64,000 nt of DNA from Candidatus Hydrogenedentota bacterium (GTDB taxonomy: Bacteria > Hydrogenedentota > Hydrogenedentia > Hydrogenedentales > SLHB01). The stretch spans positions 1-64,000 of the forward strand of contig JAKPDK010000134.1 in NCBI GenBank assembly GCA_029552745.1, in the 5' to 3' direction. Below, piece by piece: positions 15,768 through 24,860 of this stretch. The notes under the pieces were generated by a model. It saw only the letters and a list, made by a program, of their open reading frames with translations. It was not told the DNA's origin and ran no database searches. Each line of letters begins with the position of its first letter. Positions within the stretch are counted from its first letter, which is position 1. The position numbers were made by a program, and so were the translations under genes.

Positions 15768-18145
15768 CCTGTGAGTTCCTTCACTGTTTCATTTGTTGCT
15801 GCTTTGCGGATGGTCAATTCGTCGTCAACCATGAGCACTTCGATGGTGTCCCCGTAGACGAAATCACCGCGGATGAGTTGCTCGCTTATCGGATTGATCA
15901 CCAGTCGGTCTACGGTACGCTGTAATTCTCGGGCGCCAAACTCTTCGCTATACCCCTGACGGGCAAGATATTCATATGCCCCTTGATAAACCCGTAGATT
16001 CATGCCTTTTTCCTGCAGTCGTGCGTGCAATTTTCGGAGTGAGATGCTCAGAATCGTTCGGATGTCTTCGAAGAGAAGCGGGAAAAACGGCACAAATTCA
16101 TCAATCCGATTGATGAACTCTGGACGAAACACTTCTTTTAGGGCGGGGAGAATTGCCTCGTGCTGGTCGGGAGCGTCTCGCCGTAGATGTTTTGCCGCAA
16201 TATTGGACGTAAAAATCAGAATACAATTCCGAAAGTTGCAGTCGCGCCCACGCGCGTCTTTAATACGTCCCTCGTCCAATATGGGTAACAGGATATCGAA
16301 GACCCGCGGATGCGCCTTGTCAATTTCATCAAACAGGAGGACAGAAAACGGAGAATGTCGAACGGCTACCGATAGGCGCCCTTCTTGGTCGCTGCCGACA
16401 TATCCCGGCGGTGCTCCCAGTAGACGTGCAACCGAGTGCTCTTCGATGTACTCGGACATATCAAAAGTATACAAGTGGCGGCTGGAACCAAATACGACTT
16501 CGGCTAACACTTTTGCGAGTAAGGTTTTGCCAACACCGCTCGGTCCCAAAAACAAAAACACGCCGCTGGGACGGTCCGGGGACGCAAGCCCCGTTCGTGC
16601 CCGTCGTACCGTTTGTGCCACGCGACGCACGGCTTCGTCCTGCCCAACCACGCGTTTCTTTAGAATGTGCTCCAAATTTTCCAGCCGTTGCCTTTCGCCG
16701 TCTGCGATTTCCTCGATGGGTACCGAGGTCAGTCGGCTCACGACTTTCCGAATGTCGTGCGGGGTGATTTTTTCTTCCAGAGTTGTTGACGTTTCCGTAG
16801 GAGACTGTTGCGGATTCCGCGCCGCCAGTGCCGCAAGCCGCAATCTGTGCCGCGCACAAGCCTGATCCAGCACATCAATTGCCTTGTCCGGAAAACGACG
16901 TTCTGGCATGTAGCGTTGGGTCAACTCCACCGCGGATTTTAATGCCCGGCGACTAATGCGGACACCATGATGGCGTTCCAAAGAAGGACGCAAATGTTCC
17001 AAAACTTCGAGGGTCGTAGCGGGGCTCAATTCTTCAACCCGCACCATTTGAAACCGTCGCTCGATTGCAGGATCGCGTTCGATGAACTTTCGATATTCTT
17101 CCAGGGTAGTGGCGCCGATGCAACGGAGATTACCGCGGGCAAGTGCGGGTTTGAGCAAATTTGCAAGATCAACGGGACTGCCTTCCGTGCTGCCCGCGCC
17201 CATAATGAGATGCACCTCATCAATAAACAAAATCAGATTGGGAATTCGCTCAATTTCCTCCAATAGTTGAGCTACTCGTTTTTCGAATGCGCCTCGAAAC
17301 TCCGTGCCCGCGGTCAGTAAACCAATGTTCAGCTCCACGATCCGAGCGTTTTCCAAAAATCGGCCTGTGCTACCGGAAGCGAGCGCGAGTGCCAGCCCTT
17401 CCACGATGCGTGTTTTACCTACACCGGCATCCCCGACGAGAATGGCATTGTTCTTGGTTTTCCTTCCGAGGATTTCGAGTAACTGGGTAATCTCACCGCT
17501 ACGGCCAATGGCTGGCTCCAATTTGCCCGCACGAGCCAGTGCTGTCAGATCTCGCGTGAGACGTTGCAAACCATAATCATCCGTGTCTTTTGTTGACTCC
17601 ACCGCGGTTTCGTTCGGCGGCATATCCATCGTTGTTCGGGCAGCTACGTCCTCCTTGGTTCTAGTTGCCCCGAGTTTTGTGCGGTAGAGGCTTTCTCTCA
17701 GCGTCTCGATCAGTTGTTTGCGGTTGAGTTGTAACACATCCATAGCGCGGCTGGGCGCTGCGAGAGGGTCTGATAAGATAGCGAGAAGCAAATGTTTTCC
17801 GTTGGGCGAGGCGCCGCTGAGTTGAGTGGCAATTCTCGCTGCCTCATTGATCACATTGCAACAACGTGTGGTGAAGAAAACGTCCTGGACATTGCTGGGG
17901 GGTACACCACGCCATCTCTCCCGGTCGAGTTCTTGCAGTACCCATTGTAATCCGCGTTTGATGTCCGCCGGCACCCCTTGGAGCATTTCTTCAAATTTCT
18001 GGTAAAGAACCTCAAAGACCGCGTCGACCCCGACAAAGAATTGCCCCCGTTTCACACTCAACGCGGCGGCTTCTTCCAAGATGCGATTTATTTCCGACGA
18101 AACACGGACCTGCACACGCTTCATCCTAAGTAAGGTTTTGAGCAT
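15764..18145 (-). CDS. ClpA-like AAA+ unfoldase without obvious ClpP loop
   Basis: Two AAA+ domains. The first has Walker A GDAGVGKT and Walker B NLILFIDEVH; the second has Walker A GPSGVGKT, Walker B VLLFDEIDKAH and the FRPEFINRIDEF C-terminal sequence. A Clp N-domain-like helical region precedes them. The linker between the rings is short, with no ClpB M-domain coiled coil, so the layout is ClpA/ClpC-like. After the second ring's sensor (TSNIA) the region where ClpA and ClpC carry the IGL/IGF-type ClpP-docking loop reads AKHLRRDAPDQHE, with no such motif, which suggests work without ClpP. The start is uncertain: ATG 18145 or 18124 is favoured over GTG 18202, and none has a clear ribosome site. 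Confidence 0.88.
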   Translation of the reverse strand: MLKTLLRMKRVQVRVSSEINRILEEAAALSVKRGQFFVGVDAVFEVLYQKFEEMLQGVPADIKRGLQWVLQELDRERWRGVPPSNVQDVFFTTRCCNVINEAARIATQLSGASPNGKHLLLAILSDPLAAPSRAMDVLQLNRKQLIETLRESLYRTKLGATRTKEDVAARTTMDMPPNETAVESTKDTDDYGLQRLTRDLTALARAGKLEPAIGRSGEITQLLEILGRKTKNNAILVGDAGVGKTRIVEGLALALASGSTGRFLENARIVELNIGLLTAGTEFRGAFEKRVAQLLEEIERIPNLILFIDEVHLIMGAGSTEGSPVDLANLLKPALARGNLRCIGATTLEEYRKFIERDPAIERRFQMVRVEELSPATTLEVLEHLRPSLERHHGVRISRRALKSAVELTQRYMPERRFPDKAIDVLDQACARHRLRLAALAARNPQQSPTETSTTLEEKITPHDIRKVVSRLTSVPIEEIADGERQRLENLEHILKKRVVGQDEAVRRVAQTVRRARTGLASPDRPSGVFLFLGPSGVGKTLLAKVLAEVVFGSSRHLYTFDMSEYIEEHSVARLLGAPPGYVGSDQEGRLSVAVRHSPFSVLLFDEIDKAHPRVFDILLPILDEGRIKDARGRDCNFRNCILIFTSNIAAKHLRRDAPDQHEAILPALKEVFRPEFINRIDEFVPFFPLLFEDIRTILSISLRKLHARLQEKGMNLRVYQGAYEYLARQGYSEEFGARELQRTVDRLVINPISEQLIRGDFVYGDTIEVLMVDDELTIRKAATNETVKELTG

Positions 18146-18358
18146 TATAGCGACAAGACTTTGGGAGATAAAGTCGATGTATAAGCCCAGTACCTTTGGC
18201 ACGTTTCGTTATGTCGTATGAGGGTATGAGGGATTGAAACAAGGGTTTTCGATTAAGGTTATGAAAAAGGCACCTATGCGAACGCCCTCAGGTACATTTG
18301 AGTAATCCATGAACCTCTTGAGTGTTTGTTAACGACACGCCCGTTTTTCGGACTATTT

Positions 18359-18423
18359 CCTCTTGCGCTACGCGGTTGAGGGGATTGTTTCGTCGCGTCG
18401 GGGACTCGTTCCTGGCAATGACA
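18359..18423. repeat. Orphan right arm of interspersed TIR element
   Basis: GGGGATTG(T/C)TTCGTCGCGTCGGGGACTCGTTCC followed by GGCAATGACA, the right arm of the element seen whole at 38.1 and 61.0 kb. No matching left arm lies upstream within a few hundred bases, so this copy is partial. Confidence 0.75.
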
Positions 18424-18524
18424 ATGTTGGTGGAGGCAGCGGGATAAAACGGAGAGCGGGGGTCAGGGCGTCGTGCTTAAATATGTGCTTATTGGAATAC
18501 CCCTTCAGGTCATTGCAACCCTAC

Positions 18525-18731
18525 TGTCATTGCGAGGAGTGCCGTTAGGCACGACGTGGCAATCCCCTCGGGAATTCGAGGAAGACCCCGTCTAAGGACT
18601 ATGTACTCCTTCACTAAGCGGTTAAGGTAATTGCCTTTGTTTAGGACATGATAGGGCGCAACGTGTTGCGCCCCTACAAAAGAACGAGGGGATTGTTTCG
18701 TCGCGTCGGGGGCTCGTTCCCGACAATGACA
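18525..18731. repeat. TIR palindromic element, enlarged copy
   Basis: Left terminus TGTCATTGCGAGGAG at 18525, inner GGCAATCCCCT, and a right arm ending CGACAATGACA at 18731. The two inner motifs (GCAATCCCC / GGGGATTG) are also inverted copies. At 207 bases it is about 60-70 bases longer than the copies at 38.1 and 61.0 kb. The extra DNA contains a GGGCG palindrome. Confidence 0.78.
18654..18673. repeat. GGGCG-type palindrome inside TIR element
   Basis: GGGCGCAAC-GT-GTTGCGCCC is a perfect 9-bp-arm palindrome followed by CCTACA. It lies between the arms of the 18525-18731 element. The flanking CCCCTACA suffix is shared with the other copies at 18.74 and 61.15 kb. Confidence 0.75.
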
Positions 18732-18739
18732 ACCGAAAA

Positions 18740-18759
18740 GGGCGAGGCATGCCGCGCCC
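18740..18759. repeat. GGGCG-type palindrome
   Basis: GGGCGAGGCATGCCGCGCCC is a 20-base palindrome with a single mismatch, followed by CTACAGGG. It sits nine bases after the end of the TIR element, the same order as at 38.1-38.3 and 61.0-61.2 kb. Confidence 0.72.
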
Positions 18760-19202
18760 CTACAGGGTGGTATGGAGACGTAGGGGCACGAAAATCTTGC
18801 GTTCCACTTGGGGCAAGTTCCTGCATGGGATGGATGTCGAGGCGCGTTGGGTGGGCTGCGGCAGACGAATGCAAACAGGGTGGGCGTGCATAACAGAGTT
18901 GTCGTTTTGTAATTGGTATGGATTCTTCTCTGGTGCCACCTGGTTCTTTTTTTGACCTCATTAAAATATACTACTTATAGTAGTGTCTTCCCTTGCCATT
19001 CCAAATATTGTGTTTATCCTTGTGAAATCTAGCATTTAGGAGACTTTTCCCTGGCGGAGCGTCCTAATTGAGGAATGTTTCATGCCCACCTTGGTTGAAA
19101 TAAATGATAAAAAATACAAAATATGATAAAAATCCAAACACAAACTCACGGTTTCGGAGCCCTACGGAGGGTATTTATCCAGAAAGAAAGCACAATATTT
19201 TG

Positions 19203-19231
19203 TTGCATATTGAGTCCAATAGTGCTATGAT
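19203..19231 (+). promoter_or_regulatory. Sigma-70-like promoter for ftsK operon
   Basis: TTGCAT, a 17-base spacer and TATGAT, with the ftsK ATG 44 bases beyond the -10. Spacing is ideal and the hexamers match consensus at four and five positions. Confidence 0.5.
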
Positions 19232-19275
19232 ATCGACTAATACAACCCAAAAACCTGTTACTGTGGTGTCAAGAA

Positions 19276-21810
19276 ATGAGCAGATCTGCCGGGATTTCGT
19301 CAGAGAGATATCTTGAAATTCTTGGCGTGGTGGTGCTTGCGCTGTCTCTTTTGCTTTTTCTCGCATTGACCACGGATGGCTATCAAGGGGACATCCACAG
19401 GCCTTTGGACGGGATGTCTCAAGTTTCCAACTTATTGGGCAAGCCAGGTGCAGTAGTTTCGGGGGCGTTGACTCTTGCTTTGGGCAGGTCATCGCATATG
19501 ATTTATGCGGTGTTATTGATCTGGAGCATCATGTTGCTTCGGCACGAACCGCTCGACCGTTTTCTTTCCCGTTTGTTGGGGATGTTTGTTCTTCTTGTCT
19601 CTACGGCGGGGCTGGTGCACATTAATAGCCCCTACCTTTTCGAAGAAAGTGGCGAACCTCAAGGTGGGGTCGTTGGGGATTTTGCAGCGGGCGTCTTGGA
19701 CAATTGGGTAGGATTTTCAGGGGCTGAAGTTGTATTAGGTGCTTTTTTCCTCGTTGGTCTTTTGTTGGTCACAGACCTTCTTTTCCTCGATATTGTTTTG
19801 TTTTTGAGCCGAGTGTTGCCTCGCGTTATGCAAGCCTGTTTTTCAGGGGTTGTTGTCTTGGGACGCGCATTACGTCGTGTGGGTGAGGCTGTGGGGGACA
19901 TGTTGGGAACGCGACGTGCGAAGCAACGCCGTGCCCTGCGTTTGCATCGGCGCTTGGCGGAACAATCGGACGTGACGGAAGAAACTCCTGGGGAGGAAGA
20001 TGCGGAGGCGCTGTTTGGGCGAGGAGATTTTGTCGAACCGTCACCCGAGCAGGCTCGCCAGGAATCGCTGTTCCCTGAAGAGGAGATTTCAGAGCAAGAA
20101 AACGTGGAGTCGGAATCGGTCTCCGGAGTGGAAGATGATGTAACTGCGGCTGAAGTTTCCGAGTCCGTTCCAAGCGAGGCGCAGGAAGATTTGTTGGAAA
20201 AATCTCAGGAGTCTGTGCCGGCCACGGTTGCGGCTCAATCGGATGAAACTGAACAAAAGCCTCGCAAAGGTCGGGCGACATTTCTGCGTCGACGCGGTGA
20301 GCTAGACGATGCGTTGCCGCCGGATTATGTTTATCCGAAGAAGTACACCAAGCCGCCGCTGACCTTGTTCGATCCTCCCCCGCCCCCTGCTGTTGATGAT
20401 ATCAATGAGCGCTTGGCTAAGTTGAGCGCCTTGTTGGAGGAGAAACTAAAAACCTTCGGAGTTGAAGCGCGGGTGACGGCGGTGACTCGGGGTCCTGCCA
20501 TAACTCGGTTTGAGTTGGAGCCGGCCCCCGGGGTGAAGGTAAGTCGTTTTGTGACGCTTTCCAATGATATTGCGCTTGCGTTGAAAGCCCATCGCGTGCG
20601 GGTGGAGGCGCCTATTCCCGGAAAAGGCAGGGTGGGAATAGAAGTACCCAATGCCCACAGGGAGCCCGTCGTAATTCGCGACCTGTTGGAATCTAAGGTA
20701 TTTCAAAACGACAAAGGACATCTTAAACTGGCGCTGGGAAAAGATATCGCGGGTGATGTTGTGACGGTCGATCTGGCGAGCATGCCGCACCTACTTGTGG
20801 CAGGTGCCACGGGTTCCGGCAAGACGGTATGTGTCAAGACGATGATCGCCAGTCTGCTGTGTTCCAAGACGCCGGAAGAGTTACAGCTTATGTTAATTGA
20901 CCCTAAGATGGTGGAGTTGTCCATCTTTGATGACATTCCCCATCTGATTACCCCTGTGGTGACGGATCCCAAGAAAGCGGCCACCGCACTGCGGTGGTTA
21001 ATAGTGGAGATGGAAGAGCGGTTTCGTCTGTTCACCGATCTTCGTGTGCGAAATATTGAAGTGTACAACCGAATTGTGGAAAATGGGGAAATCGAGGTGG
21101 CGCAGGTAGATGGTGCCGCAGGGGATTCGGTGGAAGCCATCCGGCGTTTGCCTTATATTGTTTGTATTATTGATGAGCTAGCCGATTTGATGATCTTGGC
21201 ACGCGCAGAGGTGGAAGACGCGATTGCGCGTCTGGCGCAGCTGGCGCGGGCCGTGGGCATTCATCTGATTTTGGCAACGCAGCGTCCCTCGGTAGATGTT
21301 CTGACGGGTGTGATCAAAGCGAATTTCCCCGCGCGGTTGTCTTTTCAAGTGTCGTCGCGGGTTGATTCACGGTGTATTTTGGACGAAATTGGAGCGGAGG
21401 ACCTGATAGGGCGCGGTGATATGTTGTACCTGGCTCCCGGGCAATCCAAACCTTTACGTATCCAAGGGGCTTTTGTGAGCGACGAGGAAATGAACCGTCT
21501 TATTGCTTATTTGAAGACGCAGGCGCCTCCCCAGTACCGAGATGAGATTCGGAGATTTGGTTCTACGACTTCGGCGTTGGATGAGCAGGAAGATGATCGT
21601 GACGATGAACTGTTGGACAAGGCGATCCAGGTGGTCTTGGAAACAGGGCAGGCGTCTATTTCGATGGTGCAAAGGCGGCTTCGTGTAGGGTATACTCGAG
21701 CTGCTCGACTGATTGATATGATGGAAATGAGGGGCATCGTTGGTCCGCATGTGGGGAGTAAGGCCCGAGAAATTCTGGTGCCGCTTCCGTCTAAGGACGA
21801 GGTAGCATGA
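19276..21810 (+). CDS. ftsK: DNA translocase FtsK/SpoIIIE
   Basis: Septum-associated ATP-driven DNA pump that clears chromosomes from the division site. 844 residues. The N-terminal membrane region has about four to five hydrophobic segments within residues 12-185. An acidic, low-complexity linker follows to about residue 350. The FtsK alpha/beta domain has Walker A (GATGSGKT, about residue 510) and Walker B (VCIIDELADLM, about residue 630). The C-terminal gamma winged helix (about residues 775-840) ends with QRRLRVGYTRAARLIDMME, the typical DNA-orienting segment. Gamma recognises KOPS/SRS sites in other bacteria. The stop overlaps the next start by four bases (ATGA). A good promoter lies upstream. 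Confidence 0.97.
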   Translation: MSRSAGISSERYLEILGVVVLALSLLLFLALTTDGYQGDIHRPLDGMSQVSNLLGKPGAVVSGALTLALGRSSHMIYAVLLIWSIMLLRHEPLDRFLSRLLGMFVLLVSTAGLVHINSPYLFEESGEPQGGVVGDFAAGVLDNWVGFSGAEVVLGAFFLVGLLLVTDLLFLDIVLFLSRVLPRVMQACFSGVVVLGRALRRVGEAVGDMLGTRRAKQRRALRLHRRLAEQSDVTEETPGEEDAEALFGRGDFVEPSPEQARQESLFPEEEISEQENVESESVSGVEDDVTAAEVSESVPSEAQEDLLEKSQESVPATVAAQSDETEQKPRKGRATFLRRRGELDDALPPDYVYPKKYTKPPLTLFDPPPPPAVDDINERLAKLSALLEEKLKTFGVEARVTAVTRGPAITRFELEPAPGVKVSRFVTLSNDIALALKAHRVRVEAPIPGKGRVGIEVPNAHREPVVIRDLLESKVFQNDKGHLKLALGKDIAGDVVTVDLASMPHLLVAGATGSGKTVCVKTMIASLLCSKTPEELQLMLIDPKMVELSIFDDIPHLITPVVTDPKKAATALRWLIVEMEERFRLFTDLRVRNIEVYNRIVENGEIEVAQVDGAAGDSVEAIRRLPYIVCIIDELADLMILARAEVEDAIARLAQLARAVGIHLILATQRPSVDVLTGVIKANFPARLSFQVSSRVDSRCILDEIGAEDLIGRGDMLYLAPGQSKPLRIQGAFVSDEEMNRLIAYLKTQAPPQYRDEIRRFGSTTSALDEQEDDRDDELLDKAIQVVLETGQASISMVQRRLRVGYTRAARLIDMMEMRGIVGPHVGSKAREILVPLPSKDEVA

Positions 21811-22274
21811 AACAACAATTTTTGGGCGGAGAAGAGTTGCGTCAGCGGCGGATTGAAATGGGGTTTACACCGCTGGACGTATCGCGGAAAATTCATGTGC
21901 CGGTGAGTTATATCGAAGCGATCGAGCGCGGAGATATTCGAGCGTTGCCGCCGGTCTGTTATACCACGGGATTTATCAAAAGCTATTGTAACTTGCTTGG
22001 GTTGGATGCAACTCCTTTTTTGAACGACTATGCGGCAATTGTTCGACCGCCGCGCCGCCGTTCCTTCTGGTTTAATGAAAACCGGAAGCTTATTCTAAAT
22101 AGCAAGGCTGCGAATGTTCTGACATGGGTTGCTATTTGCGCCGTTCTCGCGTTGAGTTGGGTCGCTTATATGTTTATTGTAAACCCAAAACTCGACGATC
22201 CCAGTAAGCATGTGGAAGCGGGTGCCATGGAAATAGTGGAACCTTTTCCGCCGGGGGTTCCGGGTTTCAAATAA
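21807..22274 (+). CDS. RodZ-like helix-turn-helix membrane protein
   Basis: 155 residues, overlapping ftsK by four bases. Residues about 8-75 form a HTH_25 domain (LGGEELRQRRIEMGFTPLDV, then SYIEAIERGD), with a typical GFIKSYC helix after it. A single transmembrane segment (about residues 103-125) and a short extracytoplasmic tail follow. RodZ links MreB to the cell envelope; this protein is shorter, lacking the long periplasmic beta domain. The order ftsK, rodZ-like, pgsA is common in several phyla. A RodZ role is inferred from domain order and context; it could equally be another HTH_25 envelope protein. Confidence 0.75.
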   Translation: MKQQFLGGEELRQRRIEMGFTPLDVSRKIHVPVSYIEAIERGDIRALPPVCYTTGFIKSYCNLLGLDATPFLNDYAAIVRPPRRRSFWFNENRKLILNSKAANVLTWVAICAVLALSWVAYMFIVNPKLDDPSKHVEAGAMEIVEPFPPGVPGFK

Positions 22275-22430
22275 AGGCACAACTAACCCGGACGACCTCT
22301 ACGATATATCGTCCCGCACTTTATGACACACCGAGATGTGTTCCCGTCTTTGTATGGGGTAAACTGTATCGCCATGTAGACCCTATGGCGAGCTGGGAAA
22401 AGATTATTCACTAGGCAGGAACTTACGCAC

Positions 22431-23111
22431 ATGGGCGGGTATTCTTCTGACAAAGCCGCGCTGGAACAGCACGAAAAAACCTCTGAGAGAGGTTCGCGCC
22501 GCATCGCGTTGAATCTTCCCAATAAGCTGACGTTGACGCGATTCGTTTTGACATTTATCTTTATTTTGCTTTTGTCTTACGAGCATGTGGTGACTTATTC
22601 TGCCGCTTACGTGGTCTTTGTCATAGCCACGATCACGGATTACTATGACGGCAAAATTGCGCGTTCCCGCAATCTGGTGACCAATTTTGGGAAATTGATG
22701 GATCCTGTGGCGGACAAAGTGCTGATTTCTGCCGCATTCATCATGCTGATGCTCATGGGAAAAGACTTATATATCCCCGGTTGGACTGTGGTCGTGGTCA
22801 TCGGCAGGGAGTTCCTCGTCACGGGCGCACGTTCTCTTGCGGCAAGTGAAGGCGTGGTTATAGGCGCCAATCGATGGGGAAAGACCAAAGCCGTGTTTCA
22901 GATGGTTTATGTCTACTGTTTTTTGGGTTTTGTTGTGCTGAAGGAACTGGCGATTGCTGCACAGCTTCGTCTTGATTATTCGTTGATCTCCTCGTGGCTT
23001 CGATGGACATCGCTTTTCTGTGCGATTGCCGTTGCTGTGTACACCGTGTATTCGGGCGTCCAATTTGCCCGTATCAATTGGGGATTGCTGCGCTTGGGAG
23101 AAGAGCGATGA
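22431..23111 (+). CDS. pgsA: CDP-diacylglycerol-glycerol-3-phosphate 3-phosphatidyltransferase
   Basis: Makes phosphatidylglycerol phosphate from CDP-diacylglycerol and glycerol-3-phosphate at the inner membrane. The CDP-alcohol phosphotransferase motif is complete (DYYDGKIARSRN followed by GKLMDPVADK: D-x2-DG-x2-AR-x8-G-x3-D-x3-D). About five to six hydrophobic segments. 226 residues; the N-terminal 28 residues before LPNKLTLTRF are polar and longer than usual, and the ATG at 22431 with AGGAAC upstream is the only sensible start. Its stop overlaps the alr start by four bases (ATGA), so the two are coupled. Confidence 0.95.
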   Translation: MGGYSSDKAALEQHEKTSERGSRRIALNLPNKLTLTRFVLTFIFILLLSYEHVVTYSAAYVVFVIATITDYYDGKIARSRNLVTNFGKLMDPVADKVLISAAFIMLMLMGKDLYIPGWTVVVVIGREFLVTGARSLAASEGVVIGANRWGKTKAVFQMVYVYCFLGFVVLKELAIAAQLRLDYSLISSWLRWTSLFCAIAVAVYTVYSGVQFARINWGLLRLGEER

Positions 23112-24235
23112 ATCGTCTTGCCCCATCCCGGGCAGTCATCGACCTATCCGCCTACACGAGCAACCTGAATGTAGTGCGCGCATGTATTCCTCCATCGTGC
23201 CGCATTATGCCGGTCGTCAAAGCAGATGCTTATGGCCATGGGGCAGTGGCTCTTGCGCAAAGCGCGACCGCGGCAGGCGCCTATGGGGTTGCTGTTGCAA
23301 CGGTTGCCGAAGGGATCGCGTTACGCGAGGCTGGGATAACATGTCCCATCCTCGTTTTGGTGCAGCCTTTGTTGGAGGCGCTCGAGGCAGCGGTAGTATA
23401 TACCTTGGAAGTTATGATCTCTGACCCTGAAGCTCTAGACTCCTTGGCACAAATTGCGGCGCGCGTCGGCAAAAAGGTTTTGGTACATTGCAAGATTGAT
23501 ACGGGGATGGGAAGGCAAGGGTATCCCTGGGAGACGGCGCATCTTTTTGTCCATAAGGCGGCGACGGTACACGGTATTGAGTTGGTAGGCATCGCCACAC
23601 ACTTTGCGGCCGCGGACGATCCTTTGAGTACCTTTACGGATCGACAGCTGGCGAATTTTTCCCGTGTCATAAACGCACTTAAGACACGGAAAGTACCTTA
23701 TGGCGTCGCCCACGCCGGAAATAGCGCGGCAATACTACGCTACGGGGCAGCTGCGTCGTTTGACATGGTTCGTCCCGGTTTGATGACTTATGGCGTGCCG
23801 CCTTATGAAGATTGTCCGCGTAAAGATCAGCTGCGTCCGGCATTGCGTTGGGAGACGCGAGTCGTTTGCGTCAAGGATCTTCCCCAAGGGGCGCCTGTGG
23901 GGTACGGTTGCACGTACGTCACCCCCCGGGCCATGCGCACAGCGATCATTCCTGTAGGGTACGCCGATGGTTATCCGCTGGCGTTGTCTAATCGGTCGGA
24001 TGTTCTTATTCGCGGCACGCGTTGTAAGGTTTTGGGACGTGTATCTATGGATCAGATCGTCGCGGACGTTACAGCATTAAAGACGGTGGAAGTGGGGGAA
24101 CAGGTAACGCTCATAGGACAAGACGGCGATGAGGAAATAACTGTTTCTGAAATTGCCAAGCGCGCCGGTACGATTCCTTATGAGATCTTAACAGGCATTG
24201 GGAATCGAGTGGAACGCGTGTACACACGAGGATGA
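23108..24235 (+). CDS. alr: Alanine racemase
   Basis: PLP enzyme converting L-alanine to D-alanine for peptidoglycan. ATG 23108 overlaps the pgsA stop. The catalytic PLP-lysine motif is VVKADAYGHGAV at about residue 37. Further family landmarks are VHCKIDTGMGRQG, HAGNSAA, DMVRPGLMTYG and, near the C-terminus, the second catalytic site (VGYADGYPLALSN) and VLGRVSMDQIVADVT. 375 residues, normal length. An upstream in-frame start at 22994 would overlap pgsA and is rejected. Its stop is three bases from the next start. Confidence 0.97.
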   Translation: MNRLAPSRAVIDLSAYTSNLNVVRACIPPSCRIMPVVKADAYGHGAVALAQSATAAGAYGVAVATVAEGIALREAGITCPILVLVQPLLEALEAAVVYTLEVMISDPEALDSLAQIAARVGKKVLVHCKIDTGMGRQGYPWETAHLFVHKAATVHGIELVGIATHFAAADDPLSTFTDRQLANFSRVINALKTRKVPYGVAHAGNSAAILRYGAAASFDMVRPGLMTYGVPPYEDCPRKDQLRPALRWETRVVCVKDLPQGAPVGYGCTYVTPRAMRTAIIPVGYADGYPLALSNRSDVLIRGTRCKVLGRVSMDQIVADVTALKTVEVGEQVTLIGQDGDEEITVSEIAKRAGTIPYEILTGIGNRVERVYTRG

Positions 24236-24238
24236 ACC

Positions 24239-24772
24239 GTGGGGCGAATCTATTATATTGACGGCTATAATGTGATTCTTCAATGTCCGACGTTGGGGGC
24301 AATTGCTCAACGCGATCTCGAAGGGGCGCGTGCCAGGTTGTTTCAACATGTCGTGCATTTTTGTACGGATACTGGGCACCGCGCGGTACTGGTATTCGAT
24401 GGGCGCAATGCTTCCTCCTTCCCTTCTTCGGAGATTGGCTCTAGGGGACAGGTTCAGGTGGTCTATTCCAAGGGTTCTCGTACAGCTGACGCTGTGATCG
24501 AACGCATGGTATATGAGGCGCGTCACCAGCATGTGGAAACTGTAGTGGTATCAGCCGACAGAGAAATTCGGGAATTATGTAGTACGTTGGGGGCGCTGGT
24601 TATACAACCGGGGACGTTTTTGGGCTGGATGCACGATGCGCAAAAACGTTTGCGCTCGGAATACACCGAGCGAACGCTATCTCCCAAGCGATATCGTATA
24701 GAAGACGTGCTAAACGAGCGGTCGGTTCATCGTCTTCATGCAATCCGACGCCGCTTGGAAGGGGAGAGTTGA
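24239..24772 (+). CDS. YacP-like NYN-domain ribonuclease
   Basis: 177 residues starting with GTG 24239 (GAGGATG a few bases upstream). The NYN/PIN-like nuclease fold begins with IYYIDGYNVIL, carrying the first catalytic Asp, followed by AVLVFDGRN, then KGSRTADAVIERMV (a conserved Asp of the active site) and VVVSADREI with a further Asp. This is the YacP/Rae1 family; Bacillus Rae1 cleaves mRNA on the ribosome. The C-terminal 45 residues are helical and basic. It directly follows alr by three bases and is likely cotranscribed. Confidence 0.85.
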   Translation: MGRIYYIDGYNVILQCPTLGAIAQRDLEGARARLFQHVVHFCTDTGHRAVLVFDGRNASSFPSSEIGSRGQVQVVYSKGSRTADAVIERMVYEARHQHVETVVVSADREIRELCSTLGALVIQPGTFLGWMHDAQKRLRSEYTERTLSPKRYRIEDVLNERSVHRLHAIRRRLEGES

Positions 24773-24860
24773 AGAATTATCCTAGCAGCGTCGTAAGGGT
24801 TGCCTTTTTGGGGCGAGGGCTATAGAATTATCGCAGGAAGAGACGACGCGGGAGGCAACA

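Larger units (their letters stand above)
18203..19275. other. Gene-free repeat-rich intergenic region (about 1.07 kb)
   Basis: No convincing coding sequence. Holds one orphan arm and one full copy of a terminal-inverted-repeat element, two GGGCG-type palindromes, and an AT-rich promoter region for ftsK. It separates divergent transcription units (Clp-like leftwards, ftsK rightwards). Codon-like ORFs here are formed by the repeats themselves. Confidence 0.8.

Noticed and set aside
16002-16865. Long plus-strand frame inside the Clp-type gene
   Set aside because: It overlaps the well-conserved AAA+ gene on the other strand and shows no protein-like pattern.
15189-18145. Type VI secretion locus (ClpV plus FHA)
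   Set aside because: No tss genes are in the window and the FHA protein is membrane-tethered, unlike TagH. Kept only as an analogy.
18359-18759. CRISPR array
   Set aside because: The repeats are palindromes with unequal spacing and no uniform spacers; the same units recur singly at 38.1 and 61.0 kb. No cas genes.
18790-19200. tRNA or small RNA gene in the repeat-rich gap
   Set aside because: No cloverleaf or CCA-type end could be found by eye. The AT-rich part is better explained as the ftsK promoter region.
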